A DNA stretch of 64,000 nucleotides from Polytrichum commune (taxonomy: Eukaryota; Streptophyta; Polytrichopsida; Polytrichales; Polytrichaceae), in NCBI GenBank assembly GCA_950295325.1, contig OX485804.1, forward strand, positions 64,014,533 to 64,078,532, read 5' to 3'. The notes under the pieces were generated by a model, which searched no databases, was not told the origin of the DNA, and saw nothing but the letters and a program-made list of their open reading frames with translations. Of the stretch, positions 49,001 to 61,084 are shown piece by piece. Position numbers and translations under genes: made by a program. Each line of letters opens with the position of its first letter. The first letter of the stretch is position 1.

Positions 49001-52000
49001 CCTGGTTGCAGGAAATATTTGTCATACAATCTGACTCCAGTTGCAGGTGTAGCAGCTCACATGTCACGGAACGGAAATGTTCATGTGTCAAGTAACGATG
49101 GTTGTATTTTGTCACCATTGCCTTTGCCTTTGTTGACTGGGCTACCTGTGACAATTATGGGGCACTTCATGGTTTCCCATGGTGGACCTCGTCACTTGTT
49201 TAACAGCCTGACCCCACCTGACTTGACAACGAATATCGATAAATCTTACCATGGATCAAGAGCTTCAGTTGAGATTGTTGCAGCTGCTTGGAATAAAGAG
49301 CTCTTGGCTTGTGTTAGGGACTCGTATATTGAACTCCTTCATGAGCTTCAAAGATTAAGGCAGGATCCCACTACATCGCGAGCCGATCCACCAATAGGTC
49401 GGGGTCTTGATGGCACATATGGAATGCCTGCTGAGCGGGCCTATTCATTCTGGCCAAGATCACGAGCTTTGATTTCAAAGGGCTCTGAAGAGCCTGGTGC
49501 AGTTGACAGACATTGTTTCGCAGAATGGTTAATAAAGCCCATGTATGTGCGGCTGGTGGAGCTTCCAATGTGGCAACTACAGGAAGGTGCTATGACGAAG
49601 GCCACAGATGGGATGTTTTTATCGCCCCCAGATGCAGAACGACAAGGCATGGCTCCCCCTGCAAGTGTTTGTGATTTTCTGAAGACCCACTACCGTGTGT
49701 TTGCAGTGCCTTTTGAACTTACAAAGGAAATGGAAGCTGCAGGAGTAAACGCAAAGGAGCTGACTCCCAAAATGTTAAGAACATTACTCAGAATTCCATC
49801 AGTTGCTGCAGCTGTCCCTTCTGTCGAGACACAGGTGGACCTGCTGGAGTTTTGTTGCACTGATCTTCTTTTGATGAATGACACCAGTGGTCCTACATCT
49901 TCTCCCCTGACAGGGTCGTCTATAAATTCGGAGAGGCAACCTGATGGAAATGATTTGCAAAATGACACGCCCTTGTTGCAACATAATAATACAAGGGTGC
50001 CACAAGTTGCTGCTGGCGCTTCCAGTATTAGATCCTCTCGTGTCTCGCAACAAGAATCACGGGCAGTACAAAGGGCACCAGATGGCAATCCTTTGGACTG
50101 GTTGTCTGACATTGGGAGGGCAATTGCAGACCTAAGTGCAGGTGTACTCACAGATATGAACAGGGATAGTGAAATCACCCAGGCTCCAGCTATTGCATCA
50201 GAAGATAACTCAATGTTGAACAAGGCTTTAGTTCTTGAACTGAAGGGGCTGTTATGTCCGACTGCTGCAGTGAACCGTATGGCAAAGCTGGGTGTGGATG
50301 AACTTTGGGTGGGAAGCAAGGAGCAGCAAGATCTCCTCCCTGGAATGTTGTTAAGGTTTGTGCATTCACTATGTGTAGAGCGCAGTGTTCTCGCAGATCT
50401 CTTTCACAACCACATGTTCCAAAACCTTCTGAAGCTACATCCGTTCTCATCCGAGTTGTTGGCTGCCAATCTTGGTGCTGCACTTCCCAAACATTGGCTG
50501 CCACGAGGAGCTGTTGCAGCTGCGGCTCCTTGGGTGGGTTGGACTGCTGATAATAGCAATAACAGTCCAATGACTGGTCCAACTGCAGAATGGATTCGTA
50601 TGTTCTGGAGGAATGTAAATGTGACGTCTACAGCAGAGCTCTCGCTTTTCTCGCAGTGGCCTTTAATTCCTGCCGTAACCTCAACACCCGTCCTCGTGCG
50701 CGTTGGACAGCGGCATCTGGTTTTTGTGCCACCAGTGCCAGAGCGGTGGCTTGATCACACAGGAGGGGAAGAGGATGCTTTGACAAGCAATGATTTGGAC
50801 GGAAGCACAAGGGGTTACTTGGAATTGGAAAGGCAACATCCATGGCTGCTGCCGTTACTGCGGAACTGTAGCATTCCTGTCTATGATCGGCAGTTCGTGG
50901 ACTGTAGTGCTTTGGACATTTGCATGCCACTGCCTGGAAAGTCTCTTCCTCAGATTGTGGTTTCAAATTTCCTGGCACTTCAGCAAGCGGGATGCTTATC
51001 TCCTTCCGATCTTGCCCTTATGCCAGCAGATTGTGATGCTCTCTTCTCTCTCTTTGCTTCTTGTACATCTGCAGCAGTTTCGTCCATCGGGTCTACACCG
51101 TCAGTCTACAGTCCTGAGGAGCTCAATCTCCTTAGATTACTTCCTATTTACAAAACATGCCAGGGTGGTTATGTGTCCTTGGACCAAGAAGTGCATTGCA
51201 TAGTTCCCCCAAGTGTGATTTTTCAACCAGATGATGCACTTTGTCTTGAATACCGGGGCATATCAGAAGGCGGTTCACTCTATCAGGCTCTGGGCATCCC
51301 GGAGCTTGCAGATTATGAAGTCATGGCAAGATTTGCTTTGCCTGGGTTTGAAGGCCAGCCTGAGCGGGAACAAGAACGTATACTCGCCTATCTCTACAAC
51401 AACTGGTCGATTTATAAGGAGCATGAGAGTGTTGTATCAGCTCTACAAGAAACCAAGTTTGTACGCACAGAGGTTTCCAACCAAATGAACCCTGGAACCA
51501 GAGACGTAACTTTGTTAGTCCGGCCTGTTGATCTGATGGACCCAGCCAACCCTCTTCTGAAGCAGATTTTTGCGGATGAACCTGACAAGTTTCCAGGGCC
51601 AAAGTTTGCTACACCAGGATGGTTGGTTATCTTGCGGGCAGCAGGATTGCGGTCATCTGTTGACCCTCCTCTGCTGCTTGAGTGTGCGAAGAAGGTGGAG
51701 ATCATGGGAAAAGAAAGCCTCGAGAACTCTGAGCTAGCAGATGACTTTGAGCCAGAGTTTAATGCAGGCAGCAATAATGGAGTATCAAGTGAGGTGTGGA
51801 CCAGTGCTGGCATGCTGACAGAGGCACTTCTGAGCAATTTTGCGTCCATGTATGGGACCAATTTTTGTGAAGCATTGGGCCGCATCGCATTTGTGCCAGC
51901 TCAGCGGGGTATACCAAGCAGTAGTGGCTCTGCTGGCAGCGGTAGGAAGGTCCTGGCCTCTTACAACGAGGCTGTCATATCAAAGGATTGGCCCCTGGCT

Positions 52001-55000
52001 TGGACTTGTGCACCAATACTTGCCAGGTCAAATGTAGTTCCCCCTGAATTTTCCTGGGGAGCATTCCGTCTGCGGCACCCCCCCACATTTTCAACTGTCG
52101 TGAGACACCTTCAGGTTTATTCTTATCTGGATTGTCTAAATATTCTGGGTGTGATGCGTACTTGTGTGGCTGATTTTATATGAGCTTTTGTGTGTAATCT
52201 TTTCATGCTGGAACCAGAATGTCCAATGCGGAAAATGGCTATGGTGTACAGAATGCATCATGTTAGTGTGGTGAAAGTTGCAAATCAAATTGATGTTGCA
52301 GCATGCAATACCATTTCATCAACTTGTTTATCAGTTATCCAATGACGAGTTAATGGGAATTCCTTATTGTATGGTTGTTATATATTGTTCTTTTGTAATA
52401 CTTCACTTATGAATGCATTGGATTTGAATGCCAGACTCTCTGTTAATTCATTTTGAATCTTCACAAAATATGCTCGTCCTTCTGAGTCTTAATGTCAGAA
52501 GGATCTTCATTGTGGATAGTAGTTTACATATTTATTGGTTGACTGGGGCTTGAACTAGAGAAACTTGTATGTTGTCTCAGCAAGTATATATTCTTCTTTT
52601 CTTGTGCGTGCAGATGGTGGGGAAAAATGGAGGTGAGGACATCCTAGCAAGATGGCCCAATGGCAAGGGTATAAGATCAGTAGAGGATGCCTTTGGTGAT
52701 GTTCTTAAGTATCTTACCAGCTCCTGGGATGGCCTCTCAAACTCTGGTAAGAGTATCTTCACTTTATCTGCGCCCAAATTTGATGAATGTATTTACTAAA
52801 ATTTGTATTTTAATGTTCAGATAGTCATCATTTAGATTGATGTGCAAAGCAAAGAAAAATATCAATTTTGATGCTGTACAATCACTATAATATTCTGTAT
52901 TTGTGCTTTGTCAGACAAAGATTCTTTAAGAGGATTACACTTCATACCTGTGTCAAATGGGACACGTCTGGCAGCAGCTGGTTCTCTATATGCTCGGCTG
53001 GGCATGGATCTAGCGCCTTTTGTATTTGAACTACCGAGCACCTATCTTGCACATGTGGACATACTGACTTCACTGGGCATGAAAGATTCCCCTACATATG
53101 AAAGCATGCAAGCCTTACTATTTCAGCTGCAAAAGTCATGCGGATACCAGCGGCTTAACCCCAACGAGCTTCGAGCTGTTCTACGTATTCTGCACTTCAT
53201 TTGTGACAAGACCAATAGGGCCAACTCAAGTGTAAACCATGTGATTCCGGATCCTGCGAAGGATGCTGTTGTGCCTGATAACAGTGGCAGGCTATTGCAA
53301 GCAACAGCATGTGTGTATGCAGATTCGGCAGGTGCAAGTCTGGTTGGAAAGATTGACTCTTCTCGCGTAAGATTTGTTCATCCACATGTTCCAGAACAGC
53401 TTTGTGCTGAGCTGGGTGTTCGAAAGTTATCCGAGGTTATTGTGGAGGTAAATGTTATTTTTATTATTATTTCTATATTTGACCTCATTTAAGATGTGCA
53501 TGTAAAGATTCATCATGCCTTTGATAGTCCAACGTTTGTTACTAAAGTCAGTGTTTCGTAATCTAGAATAATCATCACCCAGTCCAAAGAAGCAGCATTG
53601 CTTCTTCAGGAATTTCATGTCTACAGCAATAGCTATCAGAATCGTACGGGACGACTATCTAATTTATGAAAAAATCATTATAACTTGTTGTATATGTCAA
53701 TTGCATGCAGGAACTGGATGAGAACAAGTCACTCGAAATGTTAGACTCGATCGGTTCCTTCTCACGGACTTCGATTGCAGAGAAGTTGCGAAGTCCTTCA
53801 TTTGCAGATGCAGTCTGGATGGTTGTACAAGAAGTAGGTGAGGGAGTACCATCTTTGAAACAATTGTCAAATAAAGAGAACCTGGTAAAGTCTCTTAGCT
53901 TTGCAGCTGATGGGCTTTGGTTCGTTCGGCGGCTTTACACACAATTCTTGATGCTACCAGGAAGGCAGGATGTAACGCGGCAGAAAAGGCCATTCTTGAG
54001 CAATGATCCTGCAGAAATGGGGCACCGTGTTTTTGAGTATGTCGACAAAGGAAGAGACCGAATCTTAATTGCCACACCCTTGCAGGGTGTCACCTTGCCA
54101 GATTTGCTTGCAGTTGTTGTGAGTCGCCTCCTCGGAAGCCCTTTAACGCTTCCAATCGGTCCACTCTTCACAGCATCGGCAGGCACAGACATGATGACTG
54201 TATTGCAGGTTCTTAGGTTAGGTGCAAACGTGAATAAAGGGGGCAAGAGCGGTATGGAAAACAGTGGAGTTCTTGGGATGGAATTGGTGGGGCCAGATGC
54301 TGCATTAGTGCAGTGCCATCCATTACGACCCTTCCATGCAGGCGAAATCGTTGCATGGCGATCTGATAATCAGGTAGGTTTGCGATATGGACGTGTCCTG
54401 CATGATGTGCGTGCCTCAGCAGGCCAAGCTCTCTATCGGCTCGAGGTCGAAACTGGGCTGAATGAGATTCGGATGCTTTTGTCCTCCCAAGTGCTCTCAT
54501 TCAAAGGTACAGCTATGGCCGTTGCTTCGCCACCTGCAGATCTTGAATCTGAAGCAAATGAGCTGCAAGCAGCTGTCAGCAATTTAACAGGTGTCATCAG
54601 GCGTCATGCGGAGCCAGGGATTTCATCTGAAGCTACGTCATCAGAAGGTCGTCAGGTGCAGGTGTGAATCTCCTGAGTTGCAAATAGGACCTGAGCTTTG
54701 ATACTATAGATTGCATAACATTCTCTAGTGGTGTAGTGGGTGTTCTCTTAGATAAGCATCTTGGAGAGTATACACTTGGCGAGTATTCTTTTTGGCAAGG
54801 TCTTGTAAGTTGAAACTTGGTAGATGGGAGAAGGTTTTGTGTCCAAAAATAGGCAACCAGGAGGTGTTGACCTATGCGAGCTTGCCACTTGACTATCCTT
54901 TGCATTCATGTATGTAATCAAGGACCTTGGAAATCTATTCTTGAAGCTTGAATAGGAAGAGAATGTCCGTACCAATGCTTAAGAATATTATGCATTTGTG

Positions 55001-56956
55001 AGAATCATACAAGCATTTGCTTGTGAATATTCTAGGTATATACCAACAACCACCATTAAGGTTGAATGAATGCTGATAATACACACCAATCCTGCTATTT
55101 GCCTTCTGCTTCTTCTTCCATTTCATAAGGTAGATGCAATGCATGACATGCCTTTTGAGGGGACTTGATACAGGAACAGGTTCAACCACAGGAAGCAGAC
55201 AATGTTCCTGCAATAGAGGTGGTGCGAGCTGTTAAGGACATGCTGGCCGCTGCTGGGCTGCCAATGGGTACAGATCAGACAGCACTACTAGAACAGTCAT
55301 TGTCATTACAGGAGCAGCTCACTGCAGCTGACAGAGCACTCGTGGAAGAGCAGGTGCAACCTCCCTCCAAAACTCACTGATATCTTGCATTCATGAGTTG
55401 AAGGATTCCCATGTGTTATGTGATTGCTAAATTCTTCATGTCTGTTGCTTTCTGCTATTTTGGCTTCTGATAATGGTTTGAGGTTGAAGGTTGGGTCCCA
55501 GCCACTAGCAGTAGGACCTGATGTATTACCCTGAGGCATGGATGTGCATGATAGCAATGATGAGTCTGTAAATTTAAAACACTAGTCATCTGATGTGGCC
55601 ATGATGCTGCACCAAAACATAAACTGGTGAAGGATATTTGCGATTTATTTTCTACCTTAGGCAACTTTGAGGGAATTTGGGTTAGAATATTAGTACTCTA
55701 ATTATGGTAAATAGCATGGGAAGATGTATATTGTGACTTACCCTGGGCAGCCCTATAATATGGCCCACAGCATACATCATCACGCAGGAAAATAGTGTGC
55801 AACCCTAGTTACACTTGTCATGCAGCTGTGACATACGCAGCTTCTTCCACCTCTGTTGTGCAGAACTGAGAATTCACAGTTTATGGCGATATTGTGTACT
55901 GAATATTTGTGAGATGTTCCTAACAGTTGAGGGAATGTTATTTCACATCAATCTTTTTAGACGTGAACTCGATATCCCTACTTTGGAGCCCTTTCAAAGG
56001 CACACCATCCTCAATCCAATAGAAACATTGTAACCTACAACATGGGCCTTTGATATTAATCACTGTGGGTCGGTCAATAGCATTCACCCACAATATTACT
56101 TCCAATGTTCTTAGTATGAAAATAAGCTCAATAATGTGGCCCACAGTATCTGCCATAATCACTATAGCCAAAACCACACAGCTGTTTTGGAAATAGATCT
56201 CCTTGCTTTTGCTTCTTAGTACGCTTCATTAGGTTAGTTTTGGGTTGTTTTGTTTTTGTTTTGTTGTGAAGCCATGATTTCTCATTGTCACTCATACTGA
56301 TTGCGTTTGTTTGTCATTGTCATTGTCATAATAGTGTGCACCCACAATATTATCACCAATGTTTTTATCGTGGAAATAAGCTCAGCAGTGTGGCCCATAG
56401 TAATTAACATAATTAGTATAGCCTACACCACTCACAACTGTCTTGGAAATAGCTCTCCTTGCCTTTTGATTCTTACTTAGCTTGCTCAGGTTTGTTTTGG
56501 ATTGTTTTGTTATTGTTTTTGTTGTGTTGTGCTTTGCTCTGTTATGCTGTGATGTGTTTCATTGTGATTGTACTTCTTTTGCTCTAGTTGCCCCGGTTAC
56601 GGCTATTAGACAGAGTCCATATCTTAATTGAGGCAGTAGCATGCAGGTGAGGAGACTCTCTGATTCATGCTAGTGTTGGCAAACATAGGTGTTATTTCTG
56701 TTCTTTTTTTTTTTCATCATACTGATTTTGTCACTTTCTTTGTCCTTGTCATTGTCAGGAAAAATCAGAGACTGCAGGCAAGGAGGCCGAGGCTGCTAAA
56801 ACAGCATGGATGTGTCGCGTCTGCCTTGCAAATGAAGTGGATACTGTAGTGACTCCTTGTGGGCACGTCCTGTGCCAGAGGTGCTCAGCGGCAGTCTCCC
56901 GCTGCCCTTTTTGCCGTCGACCAGTTACAAAGTCACAACGGATGTACCGCCCATAA
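37080..56956 (+). CDS. Sacsin-like giant protein with GHKL ATPase repeats and a C-terminal RING finger
   Basis: Thirteen exons: 37080-37414, 37679-38417, 38724-44710, 44902-46418, 46703-46990, 47793-48031, 48202-48479, 49012-52114, 52614-52746, 52915-53447, 53711-54661, 55174-55353 and 56759-56956. All introns are GT-AG, phase is preserved throughout, and the product is 4,826 aa, close to plant homologues such as Arabidopsis At5g23110. Three sacsin repeats are visible. Repeat 1 has ELIQNADDAGA (37-47) and GRFGIGFNSVYH (109-120). Repeat 2 has ELVQNADDAGA (1415-1425) and GRFGLGFNSVYH (1487-1498). Repeat 3 is degenerate, with LLEIADCCKA near 2828-2837. The C-terminus is a C3HC4 RING (C4780 to C4813: CRVC, CGH, CQRC, CPFC). 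Animal sacsin instead ends in DnaJ and HEPN domains. The expected role is an ATP-driven chaperone coupled to ubiquitin ligation, by inference. The start is the first ATG in frame with the repeat. The exon 11 end could be 6 nt shorter. Confidence 0.92.
47141..47305 (+). repeat. Foldback repeat in sacsin intron 5
   Basis: Lies in the intron 46991-47792. It matches the reverse complement of about 60560-60750, sharing 'ggttgttttgca', 'ctttccacttg', 'gctcggaggtagt' and 'gaagagcaa-ttatttc'. Its centre is self-complementary ('aaactcattttagcac' against 'gccaaagtgagttt'). It is probably a MITE-like family with at least two copies here. Confidence 0.6.
56082..56531 (+). repeat. Tandem duplication (period about 254 bp) in sacsin intron 12
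   Basis: The segments about 56082-56275 and 56336-56531 share 'acccacaatatta', 'aataagctca', 'gtggccca', 'tagcc-acaccac', 'tcttggaaatag-tctccttgc' and a TTTTGTT run. The offset of the first shared word is 254 bp. A weaker third relative (gtggcccacagcataca-type words) lies near 55757. The repeats lie in the last and longest intron (55354-56758). Confidence 0.7.
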
Positions 56957-59452
56957 AATCTTGGTACCTTCCATAAAACTGAGACATCACATTCTCAAGT
57001 TTTGATCATCAGCGTTGTAATCTAGACACATTCTCTTGGTAGAAGTTTTGCAAGTAGTTAGCCTGATTGAATTGTAGAGACCTGAGGATTAGGCTTGGGT
57101 CAAGCAAGGTCTTGTACATATAGGTTGGTAGTCATTTTTTGAACCAATTTGGAATACTCCACATTACTGAAGGCTACGGACATTACCTGGCCTGTCGATG
57201 TAAAATTGTTACGTAGATTGATGGACAGGGTTAAGTGTAGCATGAATCTTGACCATCAAATATGATCGAGTTGCAGAGGTAGGATAGGCATTCCTGGTAT
57301 TCTTTTTCAAGAATTCACATCAACTTGAACTCCTGATACCCATGCAAAAGAAAATGATGTGCCCCAACAACGAAGTTTGCCAAGAAATGAAGAATAGATG
57401 TAATTTAAAGTCTTCATTTTATCTTTCATGGGATCGTGAACAGTCTGCGAAGCTAATGGAGGACCTTGGACTTGTCATAATTGAGGAGTTTCATTTGTTG
57501 ACTCTATATGTTGACCAAGGGGCAAAGACAAACTTATATGTTCACTTTTGTGGTGAAGAAGTGCTTAGCAAGGAAAAAGGTGATCCTAGATGTTTCTTCC
57601 AGTTTTACTTTCCATCCCAATCTACTTTGCATTCCAGATGGTTTGATACTTTCTTGTTATATTCTAGACTTTGTTGCAAATCATAATGATAGCTTTTAGA
57701 TCACAATAATGAGGGAACAAGGATACATGTCATACATTTCTTAACTTTTGTGAAAGAAAATTGAACCAAACTGCAAGAAGTACACCGTTTATGGTATTTA
57801 GTGTCACATGCATAATAGTCTCACTTGCCCTATTTTGAGGCATATGCTAGTTACATTGATGATTAACAACTTCATCATAAGTGTCAACTCATGACACTTG
57901 CTGTTCAAGTGCGCTTATTAATATCTTGGCATGAGTATGTTCGATAATGTTGTGAGGTGGATGCATATGTTACACAATGGTCTACAAGTTGACTAATGTG
58001 TATACTTGACATTAGTATGCTCAAGAATTTGGTACATATTAGAATGTAAACACATGACACTTGTCATTAGCATGCTCAGTAATGCATTCCCCATTGCATA
58101 CTAGAATGTAAAACTATCATCTCAAGCATCCCAATGCGGTACGCTTGTCACAATGTAAATAAAATTTCATTTGAAGAAGTTACTTATTTCGATGAATAGC
58201 ATCATATTGGCAATTAGTGGACCTGACACTTCGAGAACTCTAGCCATCTAGTTTAGGCCCTTCTTAGATAGTGTATGTGATACTAAGTACCATACACGGT
58301 GTAGAGTGGCTATGTAGTTGTTGACCACCATCATATTAAGCTCATTTTGAACCCTTTACAATCATTCCAAGAGATGACTCCAATGTTAGCATTGATGTGA
58401 GTTAAGGTGTTGCTTCATGTTCAAGTTAATCAAATCTCATATTTAAATTTGTAATAGACATCATGAGAATTAGAGGGACTTGAAAGACTATTGCCTCCTT
58501 TCAGAACTTGAATAGGACAAACTTGCTCACACTTGATATCCTCCAAGAACATGCCTTGAGGTTCCCACACAATTGGTTGAAAGTATATGGAATTGGCGGC
58601 TTAGCCTCAAAGTTCCCATGGGATCTAGGTTAAGGCATTGGATCTAAGCCACTCTTACGATCATTGCACTTGATTGGCAGCCAAAGTTGCCCTCTACGAT
58701 GGGCAAGCAATCCTAATATGAACAATGAGGAGCAAACTCTGGTTTGATGCTTGTTGTACACTCTAAACTCTGAAATATCACGCTTATGGCAACTAAAGTG
58801 CACGTGATATTAAGGAGTTATGTATTGTTAATATGGATGCGTGATAAAAGAAAATTAGTGTAGCATGTGACATTATGGAAAAACACAAAGTCAATGTTGC
58901 AATAATGACAATAATGACAACGTGATGCATGTGGTTTGATTTTAATGTCCAAACCCATGATAAATGGGAGGCAAACATGACAAGAAGGGGTTTGATTTAC
59001 GGAGTTTAGAGTGTATTTCAATTGACGATTGACGATTTGCTTCACGCTTGTGATTGCCACCCAGAAGGTGTTCAATGCCAGCAGCAAGCAGAGTCCGTTG
59101 AAAATTGTGTCCGATAGTTTCGAAACATTTCCGAAAGTGTTGCATGGACATCCTAAACACATGTTGGCGCAACGAAGAAAAGAGACTCGATTGCACACTG
59201 TCTACAATGCTTTGATGAACTTAGTAGAATCCCTGGCTCATGCATGCGCGTGCGGGCTCTCACTAGGGGTTGGGAGGGTGTTTATGTAGATATACTGCTG
59301 CGATTTGGAACTGTTTGGGTTCAGGGGGGCAGACGGGCATCGGATTTGAGCATAATAGGTGTCCACATTACCAAGTGCTTGCAAACTACACACATTCAGA
59401 GAGCATGCTTGTAGTGTATGCTGTTTGTGATTGTTTGGGTCCCCGGAGGAAA
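56957..59452. other. Intergenic DNA between the sacsin gene and U2 snRNA
   Basis: The proximal part is the sacsin 3' untranslated region. Beyond it only short unrelated frames occur (for example 57342-57686), with no recognisable domain. Between 57880 and 58090 a word of the type 'acatgacacttgtcattagcatgctca' recurs two or three times in diverged form. Confidence 0.5.
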
Positions 59453-59644
59453 GGGTTGCGCCACCGAAGGAAGTAGTGCAGTACCAAGGCGACGCGCGCG
59501 AGCCCTGACAGCAAGCTGCCGAATAAGCTCGCACCCGAGAAAAATTAGATTAATATCATGAGTCTCGATGAGCCTCGTATCAGATATTAAACTGATAAGA
59601 ACAGATACTACACTTGATCTTAGCCAAAAGGCCGAGAAAGGTAT
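59453..59644 (-). ncRNA. U2: U2 spliceosomal snRNA
   Basis: Read on the minus strand from 59644, the sequence begins ATACCTTTCTCGGCCTTTTG and continues through the branch-site recognition segment GTGTAGTATCTGTTC, the near-universal 5' part of U2. Stem-loop IIa is present as GAGGCTC-ATC-GAGACTC with one G-A mismatch. The Sm site AATTTTTC lies at 59546-59539 (nt 99-106), where it is expected. GC-rich 3' stem-loops follow, ending near GGTGGCGCAACCC. The length of about 192 nt fits plant U2. The 3' end is estimated. It base-pairs with intron branch sites in the spliceosome. Confidence 0.95.
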
Positions 59645-59670
59645 GCTTCTCTATTCCTCACCCTTCCTTC

Positions 59671-59714
59671 TTGTATCTCGCCAAAGCCCTTTCGCCTTAC
59701 AGCCCATATGGGGC
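59671..59714 (-). promoter_or_regulatory. Candidate plant snRNA promoter of U2 (USE and TATA-like)
   Basis: On the minus strand, GCCCCATATGG at 59714-59704 (about -60 to -70) matches 7 of 11 positions of the plant snRNA upstream sequence element RTCCCACATCG. A weak TATA-like CGAGATACAA lies at 59680-59671 (about -27 to -36). The spacing is right for a plant pol II snRNA promoter, but both elements are imperfect. Confidence 0.5.
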
Positions 59715-60507
59715 AACACTACATTGCACTCTTCCTTCTTCAACTGAATCGTCAACTGTTCCCCGTTTATATATCTTGGCTCCTTCAATTTCCTCACGTC
59801 TGCAGATTTCTTAGCATGGGCACAGTGTGCTCAATGCTCATTCATGACAGTCAGTTGTGGGCATTCATTCATTCATTCGGAGAGCATCCGTCCGTGGTTT
59901 CGATGAATGTGGATGTAGGCGTTCATCCATTTCTAGTTATGGTCGTCTCCTTCTACTTCTCCGCCTTCGACGACGTCGTCTTCTTTCTTCACTTTCTTGT
60001 CACGAAGGTGGCAGCTAGCTGTTTCAAGAAATGCAAGGATGAGTGTTTTGCAGCTGCTGGAAGTGGCATTCTGAGTTTCAGCTGCTGTGAGAAATGCTTT
60101 CAAAAGAATTTTTTGGAGAAACAGTTTAGTGCCGGTGGTGGGTTCGTGGGAGCTGTGCTGGAGCTTCTTGGTGGTTTCAGCAATGGCGGGAGAATATCTT
60201 AGTTGGAGTCTTTGAGGTAACCATGCATGTAGCTTTGGATGTTGTATCGAAGAATAGAAAGTGGGAAAACTTCAGACAATGCTGAGAGGTTCAAATGTTG
60301 CTGGATTTTTGCCAAAGAAATCATACCTCGAACAATGCCTTGAAGTAAGGGGGGGGGGGGGGGGGGGAGGTGTAACTCAAACTCTTCTTTCTATGTCCTC
60401 AAGCTCTCTCGTTCCACGTGAGTGAGACTTCCAGCTCAACATCACTTGTGGTTGGAGAGTTGGTTTTTTTTCATACAACACCTTCCATGTTTGGTAAGTT
60501 TGGGTGC
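59715..60507. other. Intergenic DNA upstream of U2
   Basis: A plus-strand frame (59708-60202) encodes a Cys-rich segment (CFKKCKDECF, then CCEKCF) but overlaps the U2 promoter and has no recognised domain. A 19-nt G homopolymer lies at 60349-60367. Confidence 0.4.
60349..60367 (+). repeat. Poly-G tract of 19 bases
   Basis: An uninterrupted run of G. The length is prone to sequencing error. The flanks show no gene. Confidence 0.85.
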
Positions 60508-60750
60508 ATGCTTGGAGGTAGTAGTAGTGTGGAGGTTTGAACAAAGAAGGAACAGTCTATAATGGTTCATTGAGAGTCAAACTCGTTTTGGCATGACAAG
60601 AGGTGCTCAAAATGAGTTTCGCTCTTATGAACCTCACGAAATAAGTTGCTCTTCATTCAAATCCAAACACTACCTCCGAGCAGGAACCATCGCAAGTGGA
60701 AAGAAATAATAAATCATTGATATTTTTTGCAAAACAACCAATGGAACATC
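60508..60750 (-). repeat. Foldback repeat, second copy of the intron-5 family
   Basis: The segment 60508-60590 ('tgcttggaggtag...aaactcgttttggcatgac') is the imperfect reverse complement of 60595-60682 ('aggtgctcaaaatgagttt...actacctccgagca'). The right part and its continuation to about 60750 match the repeat in sacsin intron 5 in opposite orientation. Confidence 0.6.
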
Positions 60751-60948
60751 GAGTCAAAAAGGATAACTCTTATGGTTTTGAATTTTATAATGATGATGCT
60801 GTAGTAAGAATTATGTATCCCCTTCTTAGAAGCGTTCCACTGGTTTTGGATGTTCCAGCAAAAAGAGAGATATTATTTCTAAGGCGTGCCAAAGAAAGAA
60901 GACTCTGGTGAAGAAAACAGCAATTTGGCAGAAACAAAGCAATGCACA

Positions 60949-60955
60949 TATATAA
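60949..60955 (+). promoter_or_regulatory. TATA box candidate for the gene at 61085
   Basis: TATATAA in a CACATATATAACAGTG context, 130 bp before the ATG. Initiation about 30 bp downstream would give a leader of about 105 nt. Confidence 0.45.
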
Positions 60956-61084
60956 CAGTGTCAGGTAGGAGGAAGCTCCAACAAGAATTAGACCACCAAG
61001 GTGGAAGAAGTTTTGGCATTGTATCTACCTTCACAGAAAAGTTGATGTTAGGTAAACCCTAGCATTTCTATCCGGTCTTTTGCC

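Noticed and set aside
57342-57686. Plus-strand frame of 114 codons downstream of the sacsin gene
   Set aside because: The start is not ATG-supported in context, no domain is visible, and no promoter or splice support was seen.
59708-60202. Plus-strand frame of 164 codons with a Cys-rich segment
   Set aside because: It starts within the U2 promoter, has no recognised family and no convincing promoter. The Cys pattern is short and could be chance.
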